Assembly (NCBI GenBank): GCA_945910005.1
Contig: OX246746.1
Location: 18,945,133-19,009,132 of the forward strand
DNA: 64,000 nucleotides
Source: Isoperla grammatica
Taxonomy: Eukaryota; Arthropoda; Insecta; Plecoptera; Perlodidae
Reading direction: 5' to 3'
The translations under genes and the position numbers were made by a program. How positions within the stretch are numbered: position 1 is the stretch's first letter; every line of letters begins with the position of its first letter. Shown in pieces: positions 12,421 to 26,000 of the stretch. Under the pieces are notes generated by a model, which did not search any database, was not told the origin of the DNA, and was given only the letters and a program-made list of their open reading frames with translations.

Positions 12421-13875
12421 GTAAAGAACACACTTGTCTCGTATTGATACAGCGATACAATATTAACACAGAAGATATATCTCGTGATGTAATGAACAAT
12501 GGAATTCCCAGCGATACGTAGTCTACTCCCGTCGAGAATATCCGAGCGTACACATCAGAATTAGTCTCGAATAGAACAACTGATGGCAACAAACAAAAAC
12601 ATCGAAGACACTCACACTACGATACATGAAGATTACTGTCAGAACCTAACCGTCCACTGCTGATGATATGTAAACCTCATGATCTAACAATAATTCTCGT
12701 TACTAGAGATATATCATGTGTAAACCCTGTTCGGAGCGTTAGCAATGTTCGCTACCGGACGCTACAAGACTTAAATTAAAACGTAGACCGTTCACATATC
12801 ACTAAATGAACTTAGCCGCAGTGTTCATTTGCGGCATGTTAACGTCTAAAACAGGCAGCAAGGCTATAAACGCTACCTCACTCATAGACGCGTAAGTAAG
12901 TTCCATCACATTACATTACAATTACATCCATGCAAAGTGAACAACCAACTCTCATTCTATTGTTTTAAAAACTTACTCAAAAGAAAGACAAAGCTTCTTT
13001 GAAGAAGAAAAAAAGACCTCAAGAAGAAATGGCTGTAAGAAGAGAAGAGAAGATGTCTTTTCTACAAGAGACGGATGAGGAAGACGCTCTCAAGTTGGTT
13101 CCACGGGGATATGTCCAACTCTATGTCTTCGTCGGAATTGCAATACCTATGCCTTTTATTGTTCGGCAAACAGAAATGGGTTGTGGTTCGTGTGTGACAA
13201 TGCCAATGTAGGAGTCTGCAGCTCCAGGCAGAACACTGGATGATCTCAGTATCATCCATGTCACTCGCAGAAGAAACGCTTTCATTAAATTAAGAGCAAG
13301 TTTCCTACTCCTTCCTACACTGTAATGGATGCATTCTGACACTGAGATATTAAAAGAGCATTCTCTTCATATACAACTATACACAAGTACAAGTTGCTAT
13401 AACAGTTGCATGCGATACGCGAACAAAAGAATACAAACGAAATTACAATTCCATAGTTCCAACACGAACTTCTCAAAAGAGTAATACTGCGTCTACGGTG
13501 TATATATACTCGTTTCTGCATGGGCAAACGTATTTGTTGGTGGCCGGGAGTGGTATTTTATTTCTGAGAATCGTACAAGTGGCTATAGAGGTGGTTTGAA
13601 AGTAAAAACTCTATATTGGCAGAACGGCGCATTATCTTACATAGCAAGATTTCCAAGAACATGGTGAAATAGGTTATGTCCAGACCACTTCAATATTGAA
13701 GGAGTAATCTTAGCATAGCGCGGCACAGACTTGTTAAAACCGTAAGAAAACACAATACAATACTGTAATGAGTTTCAACTATTAAAACACAGACGAATCA
13801 AAGTTTTTTTCGAATATCAAAGACACTTAAATATTGAAATTTTTAGTTTAATAAGAACTAAAATAAGATACATAA

Positions 13876-14078
13876 ATGTCACATATTGCAATTATTTCGA
13901 TTGTCATTTCAGAAACCAATTAATTATTGTTTCTGCTATTGGCTTCCAAAACTACAACCGAAAAGGATCAAAATATTGGAAACATTTTAAATATAGTGTT
14001 ATACTTCTCACAAAACTAGAATATACGTTTGATAGCAACCACTTTTCAATATTGTGTAGTGAGCGTATGCAAGATATT
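13876..14078. repeat. Dispersed repeat, copy 1
   Basis: It shares with 50450-50645, in the same order, AATTAATTATT, GGCTTCCAAAA, ACAACC..AAGGATCAAAATATT, GCAACCACTTTTCAATATTG and GCAAGATATT-like segments. There is no coding sequence and no terminal repeat that I can see. Confidence 0.6.
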
Positions 14079-14779
14079 TTCTAGTGAGACTGTGAGGTTT
14101 TATGCTTGTATTAACCATTTTGAATGGAATAATCAATTTCACGCAATTCGCATGAAAACAAATCACAATCTCATTAATACGCTATCACTTACTTTGATTC
14201 TCGTTTGCTCCGTTGGAAACTATCTGCATAATACACACAAACACACACACCAAACGTGCAATAACACAACACAACCCTCCATAATTCCACATCCACTCAG
14301 TGGTTCGTTCGTTTGTATTTGATGTCAGATTAGCAACGCCGGCTGGGTTTGGTCATCAAAGACCTTTGAATAAAAAGCAACCACGTTTCCTGCGGTAGAA
14401 AATCACAAAACTCGAATCGCGTTCAAGCATTTTATTTGGCGGTCGAACAGATCACTGTTCACTGCATTATTGGCCAATGGTTACCAAAACCTATTAGCCG
14501 AGTTATTAATTTATTAACACATTAATCATGTAATTACTTATTATGATGTATTAATTTATTTAGCTTAACGCGTCAGGGCAAAAGCCGGTATATGAAAATA
14601 ATGAAATGTATGGTGTTTCTGTGAAGAAGGGCATCTTAGAAAAATGTACAAAAGTGCATAATTTTGTTTGTTTTGTTGTGAAATGAGTAAATATTAGTTG
14701 CTAAGCATAGAACACACACACATATCCACAAATGCTAACAGGTAGCGAGCAAATAAGATTATATTGTTCTTTACCGAAA

Positions 14780-14960
14780 AAGGTGGCTCAGCGGAAACAC
14801 GCGAAAGTCTTAATTCGGAAGGTCGTCGATTCGATACGGTAACCGGCAGTTCTCAATTCAATCGAATGCGGATGCTGGGATTAGTCCTACTAATAGTCCT
14901 CAGAAATTTCCTCCGAACTATCCAGCCCTCTAGTTAGTTAGTCACCTGGGCTGATTCCAG
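14780..14960 (+). repeat. tRNA-derived SINE, family B
   Basis: It begins with an A-box-like GGTGGCTCAGCGG. The B-box region is TTCGGAAGGTCGTCGATTCG, followed by an ACCGGCAGTTCT segment and a tail ending in AGTCACCTGGGCTG. The layout matches the copy at 46302. Confidence 0.6.
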
Positions 14961-17779
14961 AACAGTTTTAGGCGGTTGTAGCCGGTTGTAAAGTTGCGCA
15001 CCCTATTCCGTGGATTGTTTGGAGAATGTTTTGTATTTTATTGTTCTTGATACTACATACGGAATAAGTAACATACCGACTTTGTAATTATGTTTTAGCG
15101 CGAATTATTACCATAAGGTTATTATAATTTCATCATGAGCCCAGCAAACAGATCAATACTCTTGCCTATAAATCTTACCTGCAAGTGCAAACACACTAAC
15201 AACCAAAACTATCTATAGCTATGCAAGATAGATTCAAAACACAAGGAATCGGCTAACCAAGAACATGATCCGTATCATAAAACGAGCATGCTTCACAACA
15301 TTGTTATAACTAGATGTGTAATCGGTCAGACCTCGATGAGAAACATAAAAATCACAATCAGTCCTAAAAATAAGTATTACTGCCGACCTGTAAGCAACTG
15401 CAAGCTATATAAGCAATTAATTGGTAGTCTAGCTAGCACAATTCGACGCATGTTGTAAGATTCTGCTACATATTTCGACTTTATAGGTGATGACGAGCCA
15501 GTTGCCGTAACACTGGGCAACTTGCAGTGCAGTATAACCATAACCAGCCAGATACTGTATTCAATTCAAATTTACATAAAGCATTTCATTTTCAATGATT
15601 CATGAACATATAACCTGTATTTTATTGTTATTATAACATAATTTAATACACATTTCTAACGTAGGCCTACGTCATTATGCAACACCACAATAATTATGAT
15701 ATACCCACAAAACGCATTGTAAATTTGTAATACATATGTAGGACTTCATGTCACCTGTATGGCTTGTGGCAATTGCAATTCTCGTCTTTCTCACTCTCCC
15801 TCCCTTTTCCTCTCTCCTTTGCTCTTCAATAAAGGACGGCGAACCCATTCGTGCATGTGGACACATATGTCGATAACTGTTAAGGCCTGCAGCTACTAAA
15901 GCCTATCCAACTTAACAAGGTATGACAAAATACCAATAGAAAAATTTACGAATGCAAATTGTCTGTATCGGAATCAGTTTATTAAACGTGTACATCGAAA
16001 GTAAGCGAAAACGCCAACAAACGTGAATCGTCCCCTTTTTAGGCGCAACCGCAGGAAAACCGCATTAAAAAATATCCGTTAAACGTTGTGTGAGAGTTTC
16101 TGATGAGGCCTCATTCCAAACAAATATATAATATTGCAAGAAACAATGTAAAATAAAACTTCACACGCAACTTAACAAACAAACAAACAAACAATTGGTT
16201 ACTAAACAACGCAACAACAAGTAGAACAGCAAAGTAGCAACAAACTTGCAGTGAATTTGAAAGTAACCATGAGGGCAAAAACTATGTCCATATCAAAACT
16301 GTGTCTACCTATCCAAGTTTGATTTCATTTTTCAAGACCAACGAGTCACACACAAAAGATACCATCTCTACTAGACATGTGCAATTGTAAATGTCTCCTA
16401 TTCCTCCATACACCTTCATGATTGTTACTGTTGTTAGATTTGTATATGTTTTTATAATTGTGTTTCCTATTTCTACCTGATGTGGGAAGACACTTATGGG
16501 TTATTTCTAAAAACTTTGTATATAGTACATTTGTTTGAAATATATTTTATACATAATACAACTGATAAATGTATAATATATCGCGGGAATCCGACTGGCA
16601 TGGTTTATTGTTTGTTGTATAAAGCATTGTTCCCTGAGATCCGATGGGTGAGCGTGATGGGAAACACGCGAATGTCGGCCTTTTGCAAGCACAGCTGGAT
16701 ACGATGCCCACTTAATAAACTAGATCGTTTTTCTTCCACTTCCGGCGCATGTCATATGGATTTATAAAGAAAGAAACTATTGCAGTTCTGAAGCATGAGT
16801 TTATCTCAAGACAAAATAATAATAATTGTATAATAATTACTTTCATTGGCAATAAAAGAGGTTGAATAAAAGACAGCGTTTTTTTTTCAGAAACCACGAG
16901 CAATTGAAGTCTGAAAGTGACTCTAGTGTTTGGTCACGACTCCAAAGGATTTGATTTTAGAAGTTATGTATAAGTTATGTAAATATTACTGGGACTGGTT
17001 GAACAGTTTTCCGTTGATAAAACAATTTTCTCTCATTCTCGTAAATAAATAAAGGAACACGTGTCTAGAAGATATCTACAAATAATTGAAAGTGAAACCC
17101 CCTCGAAATAATACTAAAATAAATAATGAAAACGGTAATTTATGCAAATATGATCTGAAAATACTTCGTTCTGTTTCAAATTTATTGAAAACAAGAATCA
17201 ACAAACGTGTTCAGTTCGCATTTCAACAACGAACTTTGAGATGTCTCTTACGTGACTGATTTTAAATCCACCCCATTGCATTAGACTTACTTTACACACC
17301 AATATTGTGCTCCGGATATGTATTATTTTAGTATTGCGATTTTTATTACGTTTTTAGAGGATATATTGAGCGGATATTGAGAGGATATAACCCCACATGC
17401 TGGCTATAAATAACACTATTAATAGGAATAATAGCTAAAAATTGGCGCCATCACACTCACTGGTAAATATTATACGTTGCCACACAGGTACATAAAGTTA
17501 TTGAGTCGAGTGTTAACGTGAAGGCAGGCGGCAAATGTTTATTGCAACGCATAAACCACGCGATTCTAGCATTAATCCACAGCTGCATAGAGGCAAGCAA
17601 GCCGCTTCGCAATAAAATATAGGAATACTACTGGATGACAAAAATAAAACAATTGTACACGCATATGTTACACTGCATGGGAAGTTAATAAAACCTATTC
17701 TGCCGGCGTATCAGGTTACTGCTTTTTTTATAAATGAATTAAATAGGATTTATTTACTCAAATATTGTCTTACCCATAA

Positions 17780-17796
17780 CCCCCCCCCCCCCCCCC
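17780..17796. repeat. Poly-C run, 17 bases
   Basis: An uninterrupted C run followed by an AC-rich stretch. Confidence 0.95.
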
Positions 17797-18896
17797 GCCA
17801 ACACCAACAAACATACATACACACACCGCACTCAGTAGTGGAAGAAGAAACAACAATACAAGGGGTTGTAAGAGTCAACAGTGTGTTTTAACTTTTCGTG
17901 TTACCCAAGTTAGGGAGAAAGGGAAAGGCAAACTTTAAACCCTCAGCACCGTATACAACATTTGTCTCATTTCCAACTTCAAAACTTTTCTTCGGGGGGA
18001 TCTCTACTGAAAATGAAAAGCAAGATCCCTAGTGACTTTTTTCAGTCTAGGTTATACTCTCGAAACTATAGCAGGAGGGGAGGGCGTTATAATTGTACCA
18101 TGTTTTAGGTTGTGTTGCTTCAAACCTTAGACCATATAGGCTTCAAACACACACTCTAAACACGCTGTATGCTCGGTAACAGCCTTGAGAATAGTAAGCA
18201 GTACCGGTACGAATAGCAAGGTAGATACCTTGCGGAACTCCCGATTTCAGTCCATTCAAATTATTTTTAAATAGTTTTAAATTGTCCCCAAAAAAAAATC
18301 CAAATATGTCATACTATAGAGATTGTAATACTCTTTCTTATGATAGGATTTTTATTCCAGTAAATGATTCCGTTTAGCAGATGTTCTAAATTAGGTGTGA
18401 AAGATGTCCAGCAACATCACATTACAAAATGTTATCAAGAACATATGAAAAACGTAAGTATTGATTGGAACAGTTCATAAGAAAGAACACTGAATTGTCT
18501 ACGGTATGACAATTTTGATTTACATTTGGGACAATTTGAACACATTTTAAAGAAATTGTAACAGATCGGAATCGAGAGTTCCGCAGACAAGGTGGAGCCG
18601 TAACATAATATGTAGTTAGTATCCTCCTAACGGGCCGAACTAAAGCATTGAAAGGTCAACACTGAATAATTATCACATCATGGTTTATAATATAATCAAT
18701 AAGTTAGGATGGAGGGATGAAATGTTGCTTTCTAGGATTAGCGTACGTTTAAACGAAGACAAACAGCGTTTATAATTTATCTGAGAATATAAATATAATA
18801 ATACATTAATCATTCATATTGTGGAGCTATCTTCGCTGTAGGCGCTATGTAAAATTTACGAGCTACGTCTACGCTCTTATAATCAGATATTGGTAT

Positions 18897-18915
18897 AAAA
18901 AAAAAAAAAAAAAAT
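18897..18915. repeat. Poly-A run, 19 bases
   Basis: An uninterrupted A run with no SINE or LINE that I can recognise upstream. Confidence 0.9.
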
Positions 18916-21900
18916 CTCTGGCGGTATTATTTAGCATAATATTCAACGCATAACATGCAACATTCGCAATTACAGTACATATTAGCGCACCTCACACTAT
19001 ATTTTTCTCTCCCGTTTTCTAAGGCGTGCGTGTGTTTACTTGTCAAGAAAGTCGATGCAAGTATTTACAACAAGTTAAATGCTTTCATTAATGTTTTATA
19101 AAAACAACGAGTAAAAGTAAAATGTGTACATTAGCTCATTCTATGAAAATGTAAATTGCAAGGAACTATTTCTGGAAAGAAATCGTTAATTTAAAAGTAG
19201 TTTACGTACGGTGGATACAGTCATGATAATGAAATTTGAAAAACTTCATCTTGATTAGTAATTAGCCTACTGCTAAAAGTGATAAGAACAAAACCAAATT
19301 GACGGCCCATTCATTAGTGGATAGTAGCATCCGCGCCTCGCATAAAATTCACGTTTTGCCATTTTTATAACATACAGTTTTAATCAAACCGAGAATTAAT
19401 TCCATTTCACGTACATTTAAAAAAAAGAGGTGTATACCAGCCCCAAATGTTAAAACTCTTATAATGTAGACCATCGGTCAATGTTTGAACAGTAAACCAT
19501 TAAAATATAACACCAATTAATGGCAAACTCTGGCTAGATAGAATTCACACGCAGTCACAATAAACGGAGCATTTTTTTCTCTTATATAATATGACTTAGC
19601 GTATAGAGTGTTGCTTGGCCACGTGAAACGTCGTTAACTTTTATTGCATCACGTTTACGATTGGCTGTAAATAGATTTGCAAGGCCTGACTACCGGACTT
19701 TTACGCTGCTGCACAAAATCACCTATTGATTGTTGAACTAAGACTGGCATTGTTTAGCAGAATGATCTGCTGGTATGCGATAACTAGCCAAGTGACTTTG
19801 CTTTGTTGTTCATTGTTCGCAGAAACCCAACGACTGTTGTCTTAGCAAAGCAAATATTGGCAAGGTACAACATCGCGATGCCCACCCATGTTAAAGCATC
19901 AACACAGTATATCTTAGGACGCCTCGTTTTGCTCGTTAACTTATGGAAATAATGTCACTGACACACAATTCAATATGCAAAGATGTAGGTGTAGGTGTTA
20001 TCTACGTTGGTACGAACATACATTATTATAAATGATGTAGGGTAAGTCGGAAAGCAATGAAAATATACAGTATTTTTCGACATTCCCTATGTTTATACAA
20101 AATTTAGGCTCACATATGAACGTAGACACGACATTACATATCATCTTGTACATGAATTTTGAATTTAGGATTATTTTCATTCATAAACAAACTTTCCGAG
20201 AAACACATGGCGCCCAAACAAAATGTTTTTTATGTTATGATTTTGACACGGGGAAGTTTGCCATTTTAATCGAACATTACGATTATATTCAAATCTATTT
20301 TTTACATCTGATTATCTTTTAAATGTATGACTCCGTAGTAATGAGAAGCAACGGTTAGTAATTGTTTCGCTAAGACGATTCAGAAGTTGGACACCTTTGT
20401 GACCTCGTCTGCAGACAATGCTCGACCGCACTGCACTGCAATCGGTATTGTTTATTTACAGTGTAACGGCAATCAATGAAACTGATACCCATCACTTTAT
20501 GCGGTATCGATCACATTAGCAGATTGCGACGCGATTTGCATTCAGTGAATATTTTTAATATGTGGCATGTTTACGTCATAAACATTTTGCAATGTTTGTT
20601 ATGTTTAATAAAATGTATAATGAGTATCGTAATCGTGTTAAAATACAAAAAACTTGTATTATTAGCAAACCGCACAACCCTCATAACTCAAGCAGCAAAG
20701 CTGCAAACGCTAACACCTCAATATTGTTACACAAAGAATAATCCTTCTATATTCCGTAATAAGGAACAATAATTTATAAAACTGGAGCGATACAATAGTT
20801 TCAAGCTAAAATCAAAACAATATCAGTAATGCTCCAAAAGTGTACTTCTTCGATTCGATCCTTTCTGCACACACCTCTCTTTTAACATAACCACTCGAAA
20901 CGATTTCAAGTGCTGAATAAAACACGGAGTAGTTCTACTGTTCCAATCAAAACTAAAAGCCATTGAGACGCGTCTGATCGAACGGAGCATATTTAGCAAT
21001 TTTCCCAGTGACTTTATCGACACCATTGTGCGCGGCTTTCAAACAATTGACTTGAACGTGCATATTGCGCGCGTATAAAAGGGTTGATTGGCCATGCAGC
21101 AATAAAAACCCTTTTTAGGAAGAACAATGACGATGGTTGCCCTCCAACGTCCGCTCCATTTCGAAATCGTGTCGTATAAGTAATAATCCCTTTGAATGAG
21201 AGCCAATACGTGGTACAACCGTACAACGGGGGTTTAGAGGGCGATCGCGCGCCCGTGTAAAAAAAACGATTGAAAATTAACATTTAAAAAATAGACCTAC
21301 GCAAATCCTAATTGTACTACTGAGAGTATTCACGAGGCATTTTTTGAAGACTATCCGAGTCATAGTATATGCCGTGTCATTTAAAACTCATTAACCTCGT
21401 CATCAATATGCTATACATATCATAATAATAAATAATATTTCGTATGAATAGCCGTTATAGAACACAAGCTGTTATTGCACTATGGAGCTATGTTTTCCAA
21501 CATGTTTCATAAATTCGTATTTGGCGATCACAGATTTCATGCATTCTTTCTAATCATTTGTTTCTTACTTTATTAACTTATTGTATTTGTTTTTATGAAT
21601 TGAAGTTTTAAAAATCGCCTTTCTTCAAAATCTTATCTAAGGGAGTTGATTGTAGTAATTTCTATTCTGTTTTCGTTTTTCTAGCAATATCTCATTCGCA
21701 GAAGCGAACAGAAACAAAATGTTAAATAATTTAAATCCAAGTTACCAGAATAGCCTCATAAGTTACATTTATTATGAAGTATTAATACATTTTTTAGAAA
21801 AACGTTTTGTACACTATTAACGCCTATGTATTCCTATAGCGCCTTCCGCCGTTCATTCTTACAACGCCGCAATCGCAAAGGGTTCTAAGCGCGTGATTTT

Positions 21901-22770
21901 AATGTCCTATTGTGCTAGGATGAAAATCGTGAAAAATAGCGTCAAGAAAACATGAGAGAATTTCAACGGTGCTTAGAGGGGAAGATTTTGTAAATGTCAG
22001 CAACACCACCCGGCAAAGAAGAACAATGGATTTGTTAACCGCATTTTTACCGGCAATGCCTTATTGAAAACGGTGCCAAGTATTAAGGCTGTTCCACTTC
22101 GGCTTCTCTCAAATCAATTAAAATGGGACAACCTTGTATTGCGGAAATATAGTCGGGATTACTGCAAAATTCCATGAAGAGATACTGCTGAATTTCGTCT
22201 TCTATACACTCTTTAGCTCTGGATCATTGTCAACCAACATAGGATCGTTTACAAAATCAAAGTCAAAAACAAATTATTGTCAGTCATTAGCTCTATAGGA
22301 AGTGGTGAGCCAAACCATGTTATAGTGATTGATTGATCGATCTGTATTAATCACTTATGGTAACTATACAAATTGATCTTTGTTAAAATCACTGTGTTTG
22401 TTGTCTAGTACTTGATGTTCTGTTAATATATTACTTTCTTCCAGAAAATTTAATTTTGATTTGGTTGAGATGTGTTTTTTGCCTCTCCTGACTGATTATT
22501 TTGCCGCAAACAGCACACTTACACAGTATTCCCATAAAATGGTGACGATTGCTACAACAATACGGTTCGTCTCCAGCATGGATGAATGCGATGATTCATG
22601 TAAATACACGTTGTGTGTGTAATATTTGTCTGTATATAAACTCGACTCGCGAGCATGATCCTTAGACAAAGTCTGACAGTGCGCCCACCATGATTCATCG
22701 CTTAGGCTCTCTCCCCTCACTTCTGTGACGTTGGAATGTCGGATACGGGACACCCCTCTCTGTATAGTAT

Positions 22771-23061
22771 AGGTCTCTCACAGCAAGAAGTAAGATAGTA
22801 TCAGGACCGCCCACATTTAGTTTCCAACTTAACAAGCGCGAATCACTGACGTTTTTCCCGATTATCTTTTCGGTAGATTTTTTTACGGTAACGCACAAGA
22901 AAACGTGCAAGCAGGTTTCCGTCAAAAAACTTAATGCAACCAAATTGTAGTAACTAGATAATCGGGAGAAACGTTGGTGATTCGCACTTGTTAAGTTGGA
23001 AACTAATTGTGGGCGGTTCTGACTCCCCTGATACTATCTTACGTCTTGGTTTGAGGGACCT
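22771..23061. mobile_element. Inverted-repeat element, ~290 bp
   Basis: Arms of about 90-100 bases. TAAGATAGTATCAGGACCGC, TTTCCAACTTAACAAG and CCCGATTATC on the left match GCGGTTCTGACTCCCCTGAT/ACTATCTTA, CTTGTTAAGTTGGAAA and GATAATCGGG on the right in inverse order. No clear target duplication. Confidence 0.8.
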
Positions 23062-26000
23062 TTACAAGTACAGTTTAGCAGTGTGCTAGGTGACGTAGTA
23101 GATGCACCGGCATGAGTTACAGTGAATAGCGAACCAGCATACTTGGGTATATAAGGAAGGAGGATACATCATTGGACCATGCTAAACGAGATTGGTAAGT
23201 TGTACGAAACACGAATATCACAGAAGTAATAATTGCAGTGACATTTTTCTTGTAGGGGTTATTTTATTTGGTACAGAAAAACACGTGATATGCTGAAATC
23301 AATCCTCATTTAATGCTACTTACGGTCAAATGTGTTGGCGACGCAATATTGGCTACGTGCCAGTAGCACGCTTAAAAAGTTAATTCAATATTTTCATAAC
23401 GTTCGGGTTTCAATATAAATTTATGTTGAGTGCGCATTTGGCTAATAGAACAGGAATAAAAAATTACTATACCACTACTTTTAATACTAGTACTACTGCT
23501 GCTGCTGCTAACAAAACGTCAGCTGTTGTGTAGGTAAGTTTATTCTTGAAGTATCTATCAGTATTCTCTTCCTTGCTTAACATTTACAATGTTCTCACTA
23601 AATCTCTATGTGGTTAAATTAAATTATTGCCACTATTATTAGGGCCCGTTCACAACCTTTCCTAGGCTTGAAGGTACTTTAACCATCCGGAAATTTGTTA
23701 ATGTCCTACGTGTGCCGTTTTCTACGTTTGTGCAGAGTAAAAAAAAGAGGGTGATGATAAGTCTGGCTTAGTTGGTTGTCTTCTATTTCGGTCCAGCCGG
23801 CCTTATGCTATGGGACACATTTAGACGCGCAACGAATAAAAACATTAGAAGAAAGGGAATGCCGACTGGACAATTTACTGTTGTTCTCCTGTTAGCGGAA
23901 TCTGTTATTTGGCCAGATGTTTTCAATGGTCTTAGCTATAATATTGTCCCTTCCTTTGCCACAAGGGGCCACCTAAGATCTAAACGACCATTATTTACGA
24001 TCAAGAAAGTAAATTTAACGTGAGCCTATTACGTGCGGTGGCTTTATACACATGTTGCAATTGATTAAGTATTTCGGAACGTTATCTTTGGCCTGCACCA
24101 AAAGATGAACGCACATAAAAATGATAGAGAAGTAAAACATGTTCTGTTCTTCGACGACAAAATTACGCATTGTTATGAATGGTACAGCAAGCCTTGGAAA
24201 AGCTTATTTAGGCCTACACTGTTAATACAATCTTGAATTCAGAGCTGTGTGCACTAACGCAAATCTCTCTGTCTACTTGTGTACACTCCAGATTGAATGA
24301 ATGCAAAGTTGAATGTTCACTTCCAAGTTCTATGCATCTCCAATTCCAGGTGAATAGCTTACCAGTCTGGATTCAAGACTATTGAATGCAAAATAGTTGA
24401 ACGGAAAATTGAGCCAGGTAACAGATCAAAATCACCTTCGTAGTTTCGTTTGTAGTTTTGTCGAAAAATGTAAAATTTTCAATTTAGCCGCCCAACGAAC
24501 ACAATACAAGCAAGTGACATTACGAAGAAATTTAACCTGGGTATCACGATTCTTAAAACGAGCAGTTTCAATTTTCAATACCTATAGAAGACACCAGCGA
24601 TTCTAGTATTGGCTATCAGATGAAGCGCAAGCACGAAGGCTTATTGGTCGCGTGAGCCATCTTTCACTCACGTCACGTAAACACGCTTTTCCACTCACGC
24701 ACAATCACGTTGTATTTGGCAAGTGCACATGCACACTCACGCACGCACTCACTACGGAGTGTCATTTTAAAAAAGACGCGTGTCTTAGGCTACACCATCT
24801 TTAATGTTGGTAAAATGAAACATTTTCTGAAATTTTTTAAATCTTTTTCAGAAAATTTTCAAATATTTGTTGTTGGTTGTTGCTTACATGATTTGGGTTG
24901 GTCAGTTTTTATGTCTGAATAACAATTTTAAGGTCTGATGCCAGAGGTCACTTCACGGTATCATATTGTTAGCACTGCTGCTTGCTCATAGAATATTCTG
25001 TAACTTAGACAGCTTATTTGCCATTCAAAGTAAACAAAACTGTGTTTCTTCCATATTACTCAAATAAATAGAGCTCATCACATGTATTATAAATAACGTT
25101 AATTGAATATGCGTCAATCAGAAATCGTTCACGATCATTGAGGGCCTCCTCCCCTATTCCCCGAAGAAAGATTTCCAATTCGACCAATGCGCTTGACTCG
25201 TATGTCAGCACGCAAATGCATGGCGGCGGCACATATGAGTGACGGCATCATGCTACCCCCCCCCCCCCCCACACATGTACGCCCGCATTATGCCAGGCAA
25301 GCGTCAAGAGCAGGCAGACCGTCTTGCGTTAGTTAGGACTTGGACGCGGCGAGACGTTGGAAATTAAGTTTTGCGTTCCGTCTCGACGAACATGAATTTG
25401 AACACATATGACTTCCATGCTTCTGACTTCTACCAGAGATGAGGCTGAACGCCTTACTGGAAAACAGTAGCAGCTCTGAGACAATCTTGCGGATGAGGCG
25501 TGGAATACAAGAGTTATAACTAGAAAACCGGATTTCGTCATACTATGTCAAAAATATAGTAACATGAAATCATGACAGATTCCTTGGTGAGGCTCAGCTT
25601 CATTTGCCTCACCCGGCGAGCCGCCACTGCTGGAGGAGCGGTGTCAATGCTCAGTGGCGAATACAGGGGGTCATTGCCCCCCATGGTTCTCCAACCACAG
25701 GTCCGCAATCATTAAACCATATGAACTGACACATATAGTTTTCTGATCGCCCCCCCCCCTTTCCCTTCACCGCTCTAACCCACCCTAGAATAAAACATAG
25801 ACGCTTGACGCAAACGAGAATTCTCGTCAGTTGAAACCGTAGACGGTTTTGGGTAAGGTATAGTCTCCACGGAATCGGAAAAGGAAATTGAGATTACTTC
25901 CGTGTGATCAGATGCATGCAATTTAGGGTGATTGCATTTCGGTAAACAAGAAAACTAGTTTAATATGTGATGCTGTATACAACAGTTTGGTATATAACAA

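Larger units (their letters stand above)
14961..22770. other. Intronic stretch without a gene
   Basis: Apart from the C run at 17780 and the A run at 18897, I see only AT-rich sequence with short unrelated open frames. No inverted repeat or tandem array could be supported by eye. Confidence 0.5.

Noticed and set aside
13062..13342. Minus-strand peptide with KGIGIAIPTKT, faintly like an ionotropic glutamate receptor segment
   Set aside because: The similarity covers only a few residues, needs a frame change to continue, and no other receptor motif lies nearby.
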